Source: Mycteria americana
Lineage: Eukaryota > Chordata > Aves > Ciconiiformes > Ciconiidae
Direction of reading: 5' to 3'
Length of the DNA: 64,000 bases
Assembly (NCBI RefSeq): GCF_035582795.1
Contig: NC_134367.1
Coordinates: 51,491,562-51,555,561 of the forward strand
The notes below the pieces were generated by a model, which was not told the origin of the DNA, did no database searches, and was given only the letters and a program-made list of their open reading frames with translations. Shown here one piece after another: positions 48,791-59,081 of this stretch (position 1 is the first letter of the stretch; the number at the start of each line of letters is the position of its first letter). Both the position numbers and the translations under genes were made by a program.

Positions 48791-49959
48791 AGGAATCGCA
48801 CATGTCTTGGGACAGAAGGATGAAAGATGAAGTGCAGAAGGACAGGAACAGTCTGTTTGGGGCTGGGCTGGATCACAACCAGCGAGGGAGAAGTTAGTAG
48901 TGGTACTTTAACATCTTGCACGGGTGGCAGGGACGAGAAAGCAGTCACCAAGGAACATCCGAGGGCTTCACAAACTCCTCAGCAACTGCTGGCCCTGCTC
49001 TCTGGTGCTGTTGCTCACCTCAGCTTGCATCCGCAGGAGAGGTGGTCTTTCCTTCCTGCCACCTCTCCCCACCCTTGGCTGGTCTACCAGCGCCCACCTC
49101 ACAGAGTTTCCAACAGGAGTGGGAGAGCTCGGCAGCCTCTCGGTGAAACCAGAGCTGCCGAGTTGGGAAAGGGTCCCAGCTCTGGCCCCTCGCCGCCCCC
49201 CTGCACCCCGGGCCCGGTGTGGGGGGCAGGAGGAGTGATCCCGGGCTGCGGGCCGGCTCCCTGCACGGCCGCCGTGCAACAAGTCCCGCCGCCGGGGAGC
49301 GGGGCTCCGGGAGCCGCCGGCCGCGGGGCTGAGCTCGGCGGTGCCCCCTGCCCGGGCAGGGCCGGGTCGGCTCGGCGGGAGGCGGGCGGAGGCGACTCCG
49401 GCTGCGGGCACCGGGACACGCGGAGGTTTTCCAGGCTGCGGCAGGGCAGAGCGCTCCCCGCTCCTCCCGAGGGCGAAAACAACCCTGCCGCCCTGCTCCC
49501 CCTGCGCACCCCGCCGTGCGGCTCCAGCAGCCAGCCCGTCCCCGCGCCCCCGTGCCAGCCCCCGGCTCCCGCCGCAGGAGGGAGGCCCGTCCGCCCGGCG
49601 GCAACGCTGCCAGCCCGGCCCGGCCCGGCTCGGCCCGGCTCGGAATTCAGCCCCTGCCCGCTCCTCGCCCGGCCCCGCCGGCCGCCAGCACAGCCGCTGC
49701 CCGGGCCGGGGCAAGGGCAAGGGCAGGGGCGAACCGCAGGCGGGCCCCACCTCGGCACGGGAAAATGCAAAAGAAACGGGATCTCGATCAGTTCTTTCTG
49801 CTTTTCTTTTGTCTCCTCTTTTTTCTTTTAATTTCTTTTTTTTTCCTTCTTTTTTTTTTGGGGGGGGGGGTCCCCTTTTTATGACAGCGAGGGCACAAGG
49901 CGAGCGAGGAGGCGGAATCATCTCGGCATCCGCTGCATTTTGTGTGGAAGCCGCTCGGG

Positions 49960-50240
49960 GGTTCATTAATATCATTAGCATTTAACCCCCTCCCCGCCCC
50001 CTCCCCTTCCCAGCGCAGGGTGACGTCACGCGGCGGCAGGAGTTGGGGGGAAAGCGAGGGAAGCGCAGTGGGCGAGGGGCGTCCCTCTCCCCTCTCCCCT
50101 CCCCGCCGCTGCCTGTCACAGCCTCTCTGCCGATATTATAGGGGCCGAAGCCTGGAGCTCAAAGCGCAAAGTCAGCCCGTGTAATGAACTTCTGGAAACC
50201 TTTCCCTTTTTATACCATTCAGTTTCTGAGAGGCAGAGAC
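49960..50240 (+). promoter_or_regulatory. NR2E1: NR2E1 core promoter region (CRE, GC boxes, TATA-like, AAGTCA half-site)
   Basis: Visible elements in order are CCCCGCCCCC GC boxes at about 49992, a perfect cAMP-response element TGACGTCA at 50021-50028, and a TATTATA near 50134. An AAGTCA, the half-site I associate with TLX itself, lies at 50169-50174. A TTTTTATACC lies at 50207-50216. If the last motif acts as a TATA box, transcription would start near 50240 and give a 5' UTR of about 560 nt. Autoregulation through the AAGTCA site is inference. Confidence 0.5.
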
Positions 50241-50797
50241 AGCCTCCTCTGACGCCTTTTCCCCCCTTCCATTATTTTTCCAGGCTCTGATCTCCCTGCT
50301 CGCTGCACCGAGGCGCTCGGCGCAGAGCCCCGCTCCCCATCCTACCTTCTCCTTCGTCTCATTGTTGTCCTGGCTGCTGTGGCTCTCGCTTGCCTTCCAG
50401 GAGCGCGGTGGCCAGCCCACTCGCACCCCCCTGCACCCTCACGGGGTCCCGAGAGCATCTGCTCGCAGGGGGGCAGCGAACGGCCGCCGACTTTGGGCCA
50501 TTTCGTTTCTTTTTTTTTTTTTTCCTTTTTTTCCCGTTTGTTTTTTTCTTTTTGCTCTTTTTTCTTTTTTTTTTTCTTTTCCTTGCCGCGTCCCCGCCGT
50601 GTGTCCCCGTCCCTCGGGAGGACATCGCTGGGGAGCGGGGCAGCGGCGAGGATGTGCCGGCCCCCGCGGCGGAGCCAGCAGTGAGAGCCCGAGGGAGGCA
50701 CCTGCCCCGCGGAGCCGCCGGGCCGGCGGGGGGGGCACCGCCTCGCCCCGGCGCCGACACTTCGCCCCGAGTTTAACGAGTCCTGGGGGCTTCGAGC
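50240..50797 (+). other. NR2E1: Probable NR2E1 5' untranslated region with U-rich tract and uORF
   Basis: Between the presumed start site and the ATG is a 75-nt run of almost pure T at about 50505-50580, unusual for a leader. A 10-codon upstream open frame lies at 50652-50684 (MCRPPRRSQQ, then TGA). An in-frame stop at 50774-50776 directly before the main ATG confirms that the main frame does not extend upstream. The exact 5' end is unknown. Confidence 0.5.
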
Positions 50798-50822
50798 ATG
50801 AGCAAGCCGGCGGGATCAACAA
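50798..50822 (+). CDS. NR2E1: NR2E1 coding exon 1
   Basis: The 25 coding bases give MSKPAGST plus the first base of Ser9. A favours initiation at -3. The donor GTGGGT (50823) joins exon 2 to restore Ser-Arg. A second donor-like GTAATA lies 4 nt further on, at 50827, but would shift the frame. Confidence 0.93.
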
Positions 50823-53800
50823 GTGGGTAATAACGCGGCGGAGGCTTCGAGCAGCCTTTCCGAGACCGGCCGCAGCCTGGCCTGGGGGGCGGGAGGTGGA
50901 GGGGAGGGAGAGGAAGGGGAGGGGGGTTGTGGTTTGGGTTTGCATCCCCCCCCTCCGAATTAAAAAAGAAGTGTGTATTTCCATCCGGAGTGGCAACGAA
51001 TACGTGGGCTCGGAGTTGCCCCGGTGGAGTTTGGGCCCGGGGCTCACAAGAAGCCGCTTCCCAGCTGCCCGCCCCGGCTTTCCGCCCCGGGAACCGGGGC
51101 AGGAGCCCGGGGGCAAGCGAGCCCCGGGGAAGGCGGCTCCGCCGGCGGCGGGGAGGGGGCTCGTCCCGCCGGGGCGCGGGCGGTTGCCTGCGGGTCTCCG
51201 GTGCTGGGGCGGAGGGGGGAAGGCTTGGGTTTAAAGGGCATTACGGAGGTGAAACGTGCTGCTTTTCTCACGGACTTTATGCAATCTTCTGCGACATACT
51301 AATTTCTTTTTAAGAGTTTGAAACTCCGGTCACTCAATTACACGGAATCGCGTAAGCAACTCTATTGAAGGAGGATTTAAATGCAATACTTTGCACACCG
51401 TTTCCAGTTACAACAAATAATCCTGCAACGAGGAAAGCAGAAACAACTTAAAAGTCACATTTTCCTTAATCCTAAATCCATGCACCTCATAACTGGGGAA
51501 TTTAAAGCATGACTAACCGCTCTTACAGAATGGCCCAATCCGTATAATCCCAACGGGACTTTCGGAGTTTGTAATATGGATGGAGTCAGTAACAAAGGGG
51601 GGAAAAAATACCCAATCCAATTTAATGTCTGACAAGTGATGGATCGGACAGTTACTTCCCCTGCGCTCCGGCGGGCTCCGGGGGCTGCGGAGCGGCGGAA
51701 AAAGGGAGGCAGAGCCGGGAGGGACCCGCCGCCGTACCTGCCACCGGCCGCCCCCCCTCCCCACGGCCTTCTCCGTGCCTCCATTATTTTGACCCGGGTC
51801 CGCCCTTTGTCCGCGGGGGCCGGGGACCCGCGGCGGGGCCCGCGGCGTGGAAGTCGCGCGTGGAGGAGGCGGGCGGCGCGGAGCACGGCGGGGGCCCGGC
51901 GCTGCGGCCGAGCTGCCGCCGTTTCGGCGTGGGTTGGCTCGCCTTCTTTCCCTGTGGGGCTGAGCGCGGCATTTTTCAGCGCCAGCCCCCCCCCCCCGGG
52001 GGGAAAAAAAATAGTAGCGGGGCCGCGGTGGAGGTGGTAACCGGCGGAGGGGACGGGGGCACCGGGGAAAACAGCTGCGGCGGCCGGGGCCGCCTCCCGC
52101 CGGCTGCGCTGCCCGAACTGCCCGGTGAGCGCCAGGGGAGCCGGAGCGGGATCGGGCCCGTGGGCAGCCGCGCCGGGATGTGGTCGGGGCTCCTGGCAGA
52201 TTCCTGGGTGTCTGGGACGGGCAGGAAGGGCCAGGAAGCCTCGTCCCCAAAGGACGGCGGAGCTGCTGCCGGAGACATTTTGCGGAGGAGAAAACCCGCA
52301 AGGCTGGACCGCGGCCCCGGGCGCACGGGGCGGGGCGACCCCCGCCACCGCCGCCGCTTTCGCTGCTGACCCCGACGCCCCCAGGCCCCCCGCGACCGCC
52401 CGAAGGGGACCCCCAGGCCCGACCCGGCCAGGCCCCGCGGGGATGAGGACAGGCGGGCGACTGCCCCGGGCCGGGGCCCGAGCCCCGTCGGCCTCGGCAG
52501 CGCACGCGAAAGCCCGACCCGCTGAAGCGGGGCCTGGGCGCCCATCCCGGGGGTCCCGGGGGGCTCCCGGGCAAGGGGGTTCCGGCCTGGCTTTTCTGCC
52601 CGCCGGTGGGCGTCTAGCGATGTCAGCTGCGATGTCTGCCTGGGTGGTAACAAGACCCCATCCCGCCGTCCCCCGAGCCCAGACTAACTTCTTTCAACAG
52701 CCTCTGATGGTAATTACAGTAATCGGGGCTGCCATATATCCTTTAAGCAATTATGACACACAAAAAAAGCCCCCAAGGACCCCCTGTCGTGGGATGTTCA
52801 AAACGGTTTCCCAGCTGAACAGAAATCCCATTTTCTTAGCGCTAAACTTCTGAGACGAAGCGGTACCTCGGGGAACCGGAGCGCTTTTAAACAGAGTTAA
52901 TCAGTTATCTCATGACCCCGTGTCAAGCTTACATTTTTCTCTTCCCGCCCCCCGCCCTGCCTCTTCCCCCTCCACTTATTTCATATTTTGTCCTGCACGA
53001 AAGTTTTCTCACAGCAGCCTTCGCGGGGCGGGGATGGGGGGCGGCGGGGGGGCGCGGAGCGCGACCGGGGTTGCGGGCGGGCGGCGGGGACGGGGCGGCT
53101 CCGCAGCCGCCCGGGGCGGGGGGCTCAGCCGCTCCCTCCGCCGCGTCCCCCCTCCCCGTCCTCCGCCTCGTCGGGGGCCGCGGAGCTGGTCGGACGGGCC
53201 GCGCCGCTCCGACGGCTGGAAGCGTGGCTGCTGGGGTTCGGAGCGGTGCGCCAGGTGCTCGGTGTTTGTAGGCGGAATATGTGGACGTGTAGAGAATATA
53301 TGCAACGTATACATATGCTCCATATATTGCATGTTTACACGCACGGTGTGGATATGTACGTACATATATGATGCCTATGATATTTTTAAAGCGGCTCCCG
53401 AACTTAAAATCCGCCTGGGGAAAGCTGTTTTGTACAACCAGCCCAAGTTTCTTCCCTCTCCGCCGCCCGCTTTCAGCGCCCGCGAAGCCGAGCCGGCTGC
53501 CCCGCGCCGCAGGCCGGCCGGGGGAGCGGGGACCCCCGCGGCTGCCCGGTGCCCCGGGCGGCGGCCCCACGGCGGGCGCGGGTGCGCGGCCGCGGCTGGG
53601 ACTGGGGTCCGCTGCCGAAGGAAGGGGGAGCGGGGGGTCCCGGCGCCGGGAGCGGCGGCGGGCCGGGGTGCGCGGGGGCAGCGCGGCGGAGCCGGGCTCC
53701 GCACCGGGATGCACCACCGCTGCACGTACCGCTCCAGTGTCTCTCCCCCCACCCCCAGCCTGCCCCTCCTCCTCCTTCTCCTCCTCCTCCTCCTTTGTGT

Positions 53801-56800
53801 GCGTGCGTGTGGACCCTCTCTCTCCCCGTGGATGCTAAGGGCTGGAGAGGGAAGTCGAGCGCTTTCCCCCGTTGGCATTGTGCGATATCCGAATTCCCAT
53901 GCTACACTTTTTGACGGGTCACTGGTGCCCCAATAGGCAGGTGGCAAGGAGGGCTTGTAATTACACACTCCCAGAAACCGTGCCTTGGCCTCAGCCCTCC
54001 TCACGGGCGCCTACCTGCAGCTCCAAAGCCGCGGCTTGCTCGGGGCAGTGGGGCGGGGGGGCTTCCTTTAGCTGCGCTCCTTATTAATTGCGTCAAAGTT
54101 TTCTATTCTTTAACCTCTCCCTTCCCTCCCTCCCTCCCTCCCTCCCCCCGCCACCCCTCCCTCTCGCAGTCCCTAACCTAATCCCCGTCCCTCTCGCCGT
54201 GTTGTGTATAGCAGCTGTCGGGTCTCATTTAGGGGAGAAGCTGGCAGCTTGTGCTCATTGGAGGCAGTCAAAAGAGTTTCAATGGGCAAAATCATTAAGT
54301 TAACACTTTATCTAATGTCCCTATTGTCTGCCAGCAGGCATTGTCTTAGAGCCTTAGCGTAGACATGTCTGAAAGTATCCCGGGCTCCTAAATTCTCTAG
54401 GGAGCGAGAGGAGCCCCTGCGGCCTGCTCCCCCCCGCCGCCCCAGCAGCGCTCCGCTCCGCACCGCACCGCACCGCACGCTGCCGCCGTCTTCCTTCCAG
54501 CCTCACCCTCACCCACCCGCAGCTGGGTCTCTCCCTGAACTACTTTCAAACAAAGATAGCGGCCCTGAACGCTCTCCGTCGGAGGTTGGAGACCAAGGTT
54601 TGGTGAGAGGGACGGAATCTCCAGCGTAAGTTGTGGTAGGAGGAAAGAAGTCTGTTTGAGGCAGAGGAAAAGGAAAAGAAAGGAAAGAGAATCGAAGGGA
54701 AGAGAATCAAAGAGAAAAGAGAAGAGAAGAGAAGAGAAGAGAAGAGAAGAGAAGAGAAGAGAAGAGAAGAGAAGAGAAGAGAAGAGAAGAGAAGAGAAGA
54801 GAAGAGAAGAGAAGAGAAAGGAAGAGAAAGAAAAGAAAAGAAAAGAAAAGAAAAGAAAAGAAAAGAAAAGAAAAGAAAAGAAAAGAAAAGAAAAGAAAAG
54901 AAAAGAAAAGAAAAGAAAAGAAAAGAAAAGAAAAGAAGAAAAGAAAAGAAAAGAAAAGAAAAGAAAAGAAAAGAAAAGAAAAGAAAAGAAAAGAAAAGAA
55001 AAGAAAAGAAAAGAAAAGAAAAGAAAAGAAAAGAAAAGAAAAGAAAAGAAAAGAAAAGAAAAGAAAAGAAAAGAAAAGAAAAGAAAAAAAAGAAGAAGGA
55101 AGAGAAAGAGAAAAAAGAAAAAGAAAAAGAAAAAGAAAAAGAAAAAGAAAAAGAAAAAGAAAAAGAAAAAGAAAAAGAAAAAGAAAAAGAAAAAGAAAAA
55201 GAAAAAGAAAAAGAAAAAGAAAAAGAAAAAGAAAAAGAAAAAGAAAAAGAAAAAGAAAAAGAAAAAGAAAAAGAAAAAGAAAAAGAAAAAGAAAAAGAAA
55301 AAGAAAGGAAAAAAAAGAGAAGAGCAAAACCGGAGAAAAGGCAGAAGCCGAGCGGGGTTTTGGCGCGTTTCTTGAACGGGGCTGCAATAATCTCGGTTCA
55401 AGTTTTTACATCACGCTCAGAGCATTTGCAATTCCAGTCAAAGTCGGTGCGAAAGCAGCGCCCGGCGGAGCGGGGCTGCGGGCGAGCGGAGCGGAGCGGA
55501 GCGGCGCTGCCCGCCCGCCAGCCCCGCGCCCCAGCCCGCATCCCGCATCCCGCATCCCGCAGCCCGCAGCCCGCAGCCCCCAGCCGCGTCGGCGCACAAA
55601 GGCGAGGCGGAAAGTTTTGCTGCAGGTTTTGGGGTGAAGAAAATGGCACGGCTCGTCTGTGGCAGGAGCCAGCCCCCTTTCGCTGGGCTTGCTAAGGGGG
55701 AGAGGAGGTTACTTGGCTTCCCAGTCATTTTATTTTGTTTTGGTTTATTCTGTGCCTCGGTCTCCTGCCCGCTCTCCTGCCCAGGGAAAGTGCCGTCCTC
55801 TCTTCGCCGAGCGCCAGAAAGCGAGGGAAACGCCCCCCCCCCCCCCCCCAAGTCCCCCCCTCTGCATCCCCACTTCTAGCAGGCAAGTCTGCTGCTCCCG
55901 CTGCTGTAATCTTCCCTTCCAAAATGGGTCTTGGCGATTATAGAAGATCCAAATAAACGTAGCGGGGCATGAATAATGCTCATTGTAGAAAACTGACACT
56001 TGCTCAAGGAAAAGAAAGTTGGCTATAAAATCACTTCATTATTTGCTTGTACCGCGGCTCTGGGGCTAATCCCTCCGGAGGTCAGATTGCTGAGCGCTCG
56101 CTCTCTCCCTCTCTCCCTTCTCTGCTTTCAGGTCGCATTTTAGACATCCCTTGCAAAGTGTGTGGGGACCGCAGCTCCGGGAAACACTATGGGGTTTACG
56201 CCTGCGATGGGTGCTCGGGATTTTTCAAGCGGAGCATCAGGAGGAATAGGACCTATGTTTGCAAATCGGGAAATCAGGTACCAGCCGCAGCGCAGTCCCC
56301 TCACCGCCTGCACCTCTTACCCTGCACCTCCCCAGGGCCCCGTATTGCCCCCCCCGCCAACAGAAACACCCGCAGCAGTGAGATCCAGCTGCCACGCAGC
56401 CTCCCCCTCCCTTCCCAGGGGGTCCCGGGCCGAGGCCGGGCTCTGGGTGCCCCCTCCCGCCTCCCCCCGGCACGTCCCCCCGCCCCGGGCCGTGCGGCCG
56501 CAGCCCACCGGTGCGCCCCGGCTGGGGGGGGGATGCGCAAGGAGGGAGTGGGGAGGGCGGCGGGGGGCGGCGAGGAAGGAGAGGGGCAACCCCTCGGTAA
56601 GCCCCGGCCCGTGGCCGGCCGAAGGACAACCGACACGATTTCCACTCCCGGCGGGTCGCAGCTCCGCTTTTTCCCCTTCCCGCTCTGACCGAGCTCGTTT
56701 CCACCCGCAGAGCGTCCCCGCGGGGATGCGGGGCTGGGGACGCGGGGGGGGACACAGGGGACCGGGGCGCCCCGAGGGGGCGGCGCCGCCGTCGCTGTCT

Positions 56801-59081
56801 CGGGTGCTGAAGGCGGCCCGGCCCGCCCCGCCGCGGGGCCAAGCACCCCGGCCCGGCCCGGCCCGGCACGGCCCGGCATGGCTCGGCCCGGCCCGGCCCC
56901 CCGCGCACCCAGGGCGGGCACCCAGGGCGGGCGCCGCGGGGAGGGCGCCGGGGGCGGCGGGGTGAGCGCGCTGCTCCCCCCGGCCCGACGGCTGGCTGTG
57001 TTGCAGGGAGGCTGCCCGGTGGACAAGACGCACAGGAACCAGTGCCGGGCCTGCCGGCTGAAGAAGTGCTTGGAGGTCAACATGAACAAAGACGGTACCT
57101 GCTCCCCCTCTCCCGGGGCCGGGGCCGGGGCCGGGGCGGCGGGCGGGCGGGAGGGAGCCGGGCCTTGCTCTGAAGGGGAGCGGTGTGTCGCTGCGGGGTG
57201 TCCCCCCCGGGCCCTAATGACCCCCATCCCGCGGCAGCCTCGCCCATTTCTCCCCAGACGCCTTCCGGGTGGGGGGCGCGGGGTCGGCCCCAAAAAATTG
57301 CGGGGAGGGAGGGAAGCCCAGCCGAGCAGCACGGGGCACCCGGTGCGGGACCCCGCGGTGACCCCCTCGCCTCTCCTTGGTGCCCCGCAGCGGTGCAGCA
57401 CGAGCGGGGCCCCCGGACGTCGACGATACGGAAGCAGGTGGCCCTCTACTTCCGCGGGCACAAGGAAGAGAGCGGCAGCGCACCACACTTCCCCGCTGCT
57501 GCCCTGCCGGCACCCGCCTTCTTCACCGCCGTGTCCCAGCTGGAGCCCCACAGCCTGGAGCTGGCCGCCGTCGCTGGCACCCCTGAGAGGCAGGCTCTGG
57601 TGGGCCTGGCGCAGCCCACCCCAAAGGTCAGCCATCGCCCCGGCCCCTGGTGGGCCTGCAGACCTTGCTGCTGGGGTGCCTGCAACCCACCAGCTCCCTC
57701 CTGCCTCTGGGATAGATGTGGCAAAAAGCAAGGCTTGAGGCCTTGTGGGTTGTGGTGGGGACCCTCGTTATGTCCCTAAAAGCTCTGAAGGTATGAGGTG
57801 CAAGGGGTAAGAGGTCCTCTGCAGAAGGAGTATGCAGAAGGACAGACTGATAACCTGCTCTGTACAAACCCTGTCTCCTACATCCTTACACCCTCGTGGT
57901 TACAGAGGTGCTCCTCCTGCCTGGAGCCCATCCACAAGTCAATTTTAAACCTTGTTTCATGACCGTGAGCTGCAATCACTGAGTTTTCTTCAGCAAAATG
58001 CCCATCTCCATAGTGGTGTAGTCCAGAAAGTTCTGTCTGTACTGACCAAAGCCTGCAGCTTGCCCACACAGACACAAAAGTGTCTAAGCTGGCTCTGTGC
58101 TTCTTGGATGTGACATTTCCTAAGCAGCCCAGAGGAAGTACTGCCGTGGCCTCAGCTGCACAGGAATTAACCATAAGGTGATGTTTTTCATTAACCCATT
58201 TGCAATGGCATTTTGCATATTTACAGCACCTAGAAAATCCTAGAAGAGACAACTTAAATAGTTCTGCATTTTCAGAGTTGGTAGCTTGGCAGAATCCATC
58301 ATGAACATGATCGTAACACATACTTTTATATTATAATTTTGGAAAATACTGAATCAGAAATCATTTCACAAGAAAACATAGCACATGCTTGAAAATGTAA
58401 CGCCATTCCAATCCTACACGCCCCTTAGGTAGTTATGCTTAGCTCTACGCATCTGCTTACAGCCTGTTGCAGTAAGGGAGCTAGATGAAGGGTTAAGCCT
58501 AAACGAGCACTCACTGCTTTGCTGAGCAAGGCTGGAGTGCTAAATCAGCTTCTGAAGCACAGGTTACAAACCACAAATTCTTAATCAAATTTGTATTCTT
58601 CTAACTCTGCTACCAGACGTGTGCTATTGTGTAACAGGGTAAAGCATGACGCTGCATTTTGGTGATTTTTCTCCCCTGATGTAACAAGTTCATTCTCCCT
58701 TCAACCTCCTCTGGACAACTGTTTCTGTAGTACAGTTCATGCACATGGATGAGCAGCAGAGAGCGGTTCGGAGTGGACCCACTGAAAGCAATGCCCTCTG
58801 CTTGCAGAATGAGAGAGTGCACACTCTGTATCAGGCGTGAGCACGATGCACTGAATGGCAGCTGTATGGGAGAGGAAGACCAGGCTGCCTTGGTGACGTT
58901 GTATGAAGTTGCTTTATTTTCTTTTTGATGTTAGTACCCACATGAAGTCAACGGTACCCCTATGTATCTCTACGAAGTGGCCACCGAATCCGTCTGCGAG
59001 TCGGCAGCCAGACTTCTGTTCATGAGCATCAAGTGGGCCAAGAGTGTCCCAGCCTTCTCCACCTTGTCCTTACAAGACCAG
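50798..59081 (+). CDS. NR2E1: NR2E1 (TLX, tailless-type orphan nuclear receptor), exons 1-5, 3' part beyond window
   Basis: NR2E1 is a nuclear, DNA-binding transcriptional repressor that keeps neural and retinal stem cells proliferating. Its family partners include atrophin, LSD1/HDAC and similar corepressors. The exons (50798-50822, 56132-56277, 57007-57094, 57391-57626, 58935-59081) join in frame to 214 codons of an expected 385 or so. Residues 1-10 read [10 protein letters not shown]. Zinc finger 1 uses C16, C19, C33 and C36 with the TLX-specific P-box CDGCSG. Finger 2 uses C52, C60, C70 and C73, with the long seven-residue D-box typical of the NR2E group. The hinge (about 87-165) differs from human at scattered positions, and the ligand-binding domain begins in exon 5. 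All introns are GT-AG. No exon 6 (expected to start LMLLE) is visible before the window ends. Frame, junctions and sequence all agree with the known protein. Confidence 0.97.
51290..51640 (+). promoter_or_regulatory. NR2E1: Candidate intronic enhancer with three TAATCC motifs
   Basis: This AT-rich block is flanked by CpG islands. TAATCC (OTX/CRX, K50 homeodomain type) occurs at 51418-51423, 51467-51472 and 51545-51550, three times in 133 bp. An AAGTCA half-site lies at 51452-51457. NR2E1 is expressed in forebrain and retina, where OTX factors act, so an intronic enhancer with possible self-binding is plausible. Motif evidence only. Confidence 0.4.
52670..52920 (+). promoter_or_regulatory. NR2E1: Candidate intronic conserved block
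   Basis: A short AT-rich island in GC-rich surroundings. It includes GGTAATTACAGTAATCGGGG near 52709 (two TAAT cores 5 bp apart) and GCAATTATGAC near 52746. No repeat or coding signal is seen. Enhancer status is inferred. Confidence 0.3.
53870..54360 (+). promoter_or_regulatory. NR2E1: Candidate intronic conserved block with E-box and TAATTA
   Basis: Non-repetitive sequence with GTAATTAC near 53957, a CAGCTG E-box near 54212 and ATCATTAAGTTAACAC near 54290. It is interrupted by a (CCCT)n run at 54123-54147. It lies immediately upstream of the homopurine tract. Conservation is untested. Confidence 0.3.
54709..55324 (+). repeat. 616-nt uninterrupted homopurine tract (GAGAA, AAAAG, AAAAAG arrays)
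   Basis: By my reading there is not one pyrimidine on the plus strand over 616 nt. Three arrays follow one another: about 20 units of GAGAA (54714-54813), about 50 units of AAAAG (54827-55087, one short slip near 54935), and about 32 units of AAAAAG (55116-55307). Each is mirror-symmetric and so could adopt triplex (H-DNA) form. It lies 0.8 kb before exon 2, with the purine strand being the NR2E1 sense strand. Confidence 0.95.
56132..56277 (+). CDS. NR2E1: NR2E1 coding exon 2 (zinc finger 1 and start of finger 2)
   Basis: The 146-bp exon encodes residues 9 (last two bases) to 57. It includes [20 protein letters not shown] and the recognition helix [12 protein letters not shown]. The acceptor is TTTCAG and the donor GTACCA. 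This is the most conserved part of the receptor and matches human residue for residue as I recall it. Confidence 0.97.
56278..57006 (+). other. NR2E1: NR2E1 intron 2
   Basis: A 729-bp intron, entirely CpG-island in character, with GGCCC/CCGGC pentamers near 56848-56900. Long minus-strand frames crossing it (for example 56301-57731) are artefacts of GC composition. The acceptor is TTGCAG. Confidence 0.9.
57007..57094 (+). CDS. NR2E1: NR2E1 coding exon 3 (rest of zinc finger 2)
   Basis: The 88-bp exon encodes residues 58-86 and the first base of 87: [20 protein letters not shown] and then CLEVNMNKD. It completes the second zinc finger (C60, C70, C73) and the C-terminal extension. The donor is GTACCT. 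Confidence 0.97.
57095..57390 (+). other. NR2E1: NR2E1 intron 3
   Basis: A 296-bp GC-rich intron with three perfect GGGGCC units at 57115-57132 followed by GGGGCGGCGGGCGGGCGG, a strong G-quadruplex candidate on the sense strand close to the donor. The acceptor is CCGCAG. Confidence 0.9.
57391..57626 (+). CDS. NR2E1: NR2E1 coding exon 4 (hinge)
   Basis: The 236-bp exon encodes residues 87-165, beginning [20 protein letters not shown] and ending LAQPTPK. The hinge carries the substitutions relative to human that I recall (for example EESGSAPHF for EENGAAAHF). It is the least constrained part, with codon use strongly GC-biased like its surroundings. The donor is GTCAGC. Confidence 0.96.
57627..58934 (+). 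other. NR2E1: NR2E1 intron 4
   Basis: A 1308-bp intron where composition changes from CpG-rich to ordinary AT-balanced sequence at about 57700. No repeat or other gene is seen. The acceptor is a less common TAG (GATGTTAG before 58935). Confidence 0.9.
58935..59081 (+). CDS. NR2E1: NR2E1 coding exon 5 (start of ligand-binding domain)
   Basis: The 147-bp, phase-0 exon encodes residues 166-214: [20 protein letters not shown], then [20 protein letters not shown] and FSTLSLQDQ. This is the helix 3 region of the ligand-binding fold. The donor is GTAAGG. Identity to the human exon appears complete from memory. Confidence 0.97.

Larger units (their letters stand above)
49100..50800. other. NR2E1: CpG island at the NR2E1 5' end
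   Basis: Dense CG dinucleotides run from about 49140 to the first exon and continue into intron 1. Large overlapping open frames on both strands (for example 48827-49831 and 48968-49981) are compositional. The island is interrupted by T-rich and G-run patches near 49780-49870 and 50505-50580. Confidence 0.75.
50823..56131 (+). other. NR2E1: NR2E1 intron 1
   Basis: This 5.3-kb intron is largely CpG island (to about 51240, 51650-52620, 53020-53800, 55440-55600). AT-rich, conserved-looking blocks at 51290-51640, 52670-52920, 53870-54360 and 55920-56050 are interleaved, and a 616-nt homopurine tract lies at 54709-55324. A C-run of about 18 sits near 55831-55849. Long frames crossing it are compositional. 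It ends in a polypyrimidine tract and TTTCAG. Confidence 0.9.

Noticed and set aside
48827..49981. Frames over 330 codons on both strands upstream of NR2E1
   Set aside because: CpG-island composition, overlapping on both strands, no domain; they end in a T/G-run.
53270..53400. Alternating ATGTATAC-type stretch in intron 1
   Set aside because: AT-rich with many TATA/CATATG words but no clear repeat unit or strong palindrome; likely ordinary low-complexity sequence.
54397..55401. 334-codon frame of poly-Phe/Leu/Ser and its Lys/Glu counterpart
   Set aside because: Pure translation of the homopurine microsatellite.
56301..57731. 476-codon minus-strand open frame across NR2E1 exons 3-4
   Set aside because: Antisense shadow of GC-rich introns and real exons; no recognisable domain.
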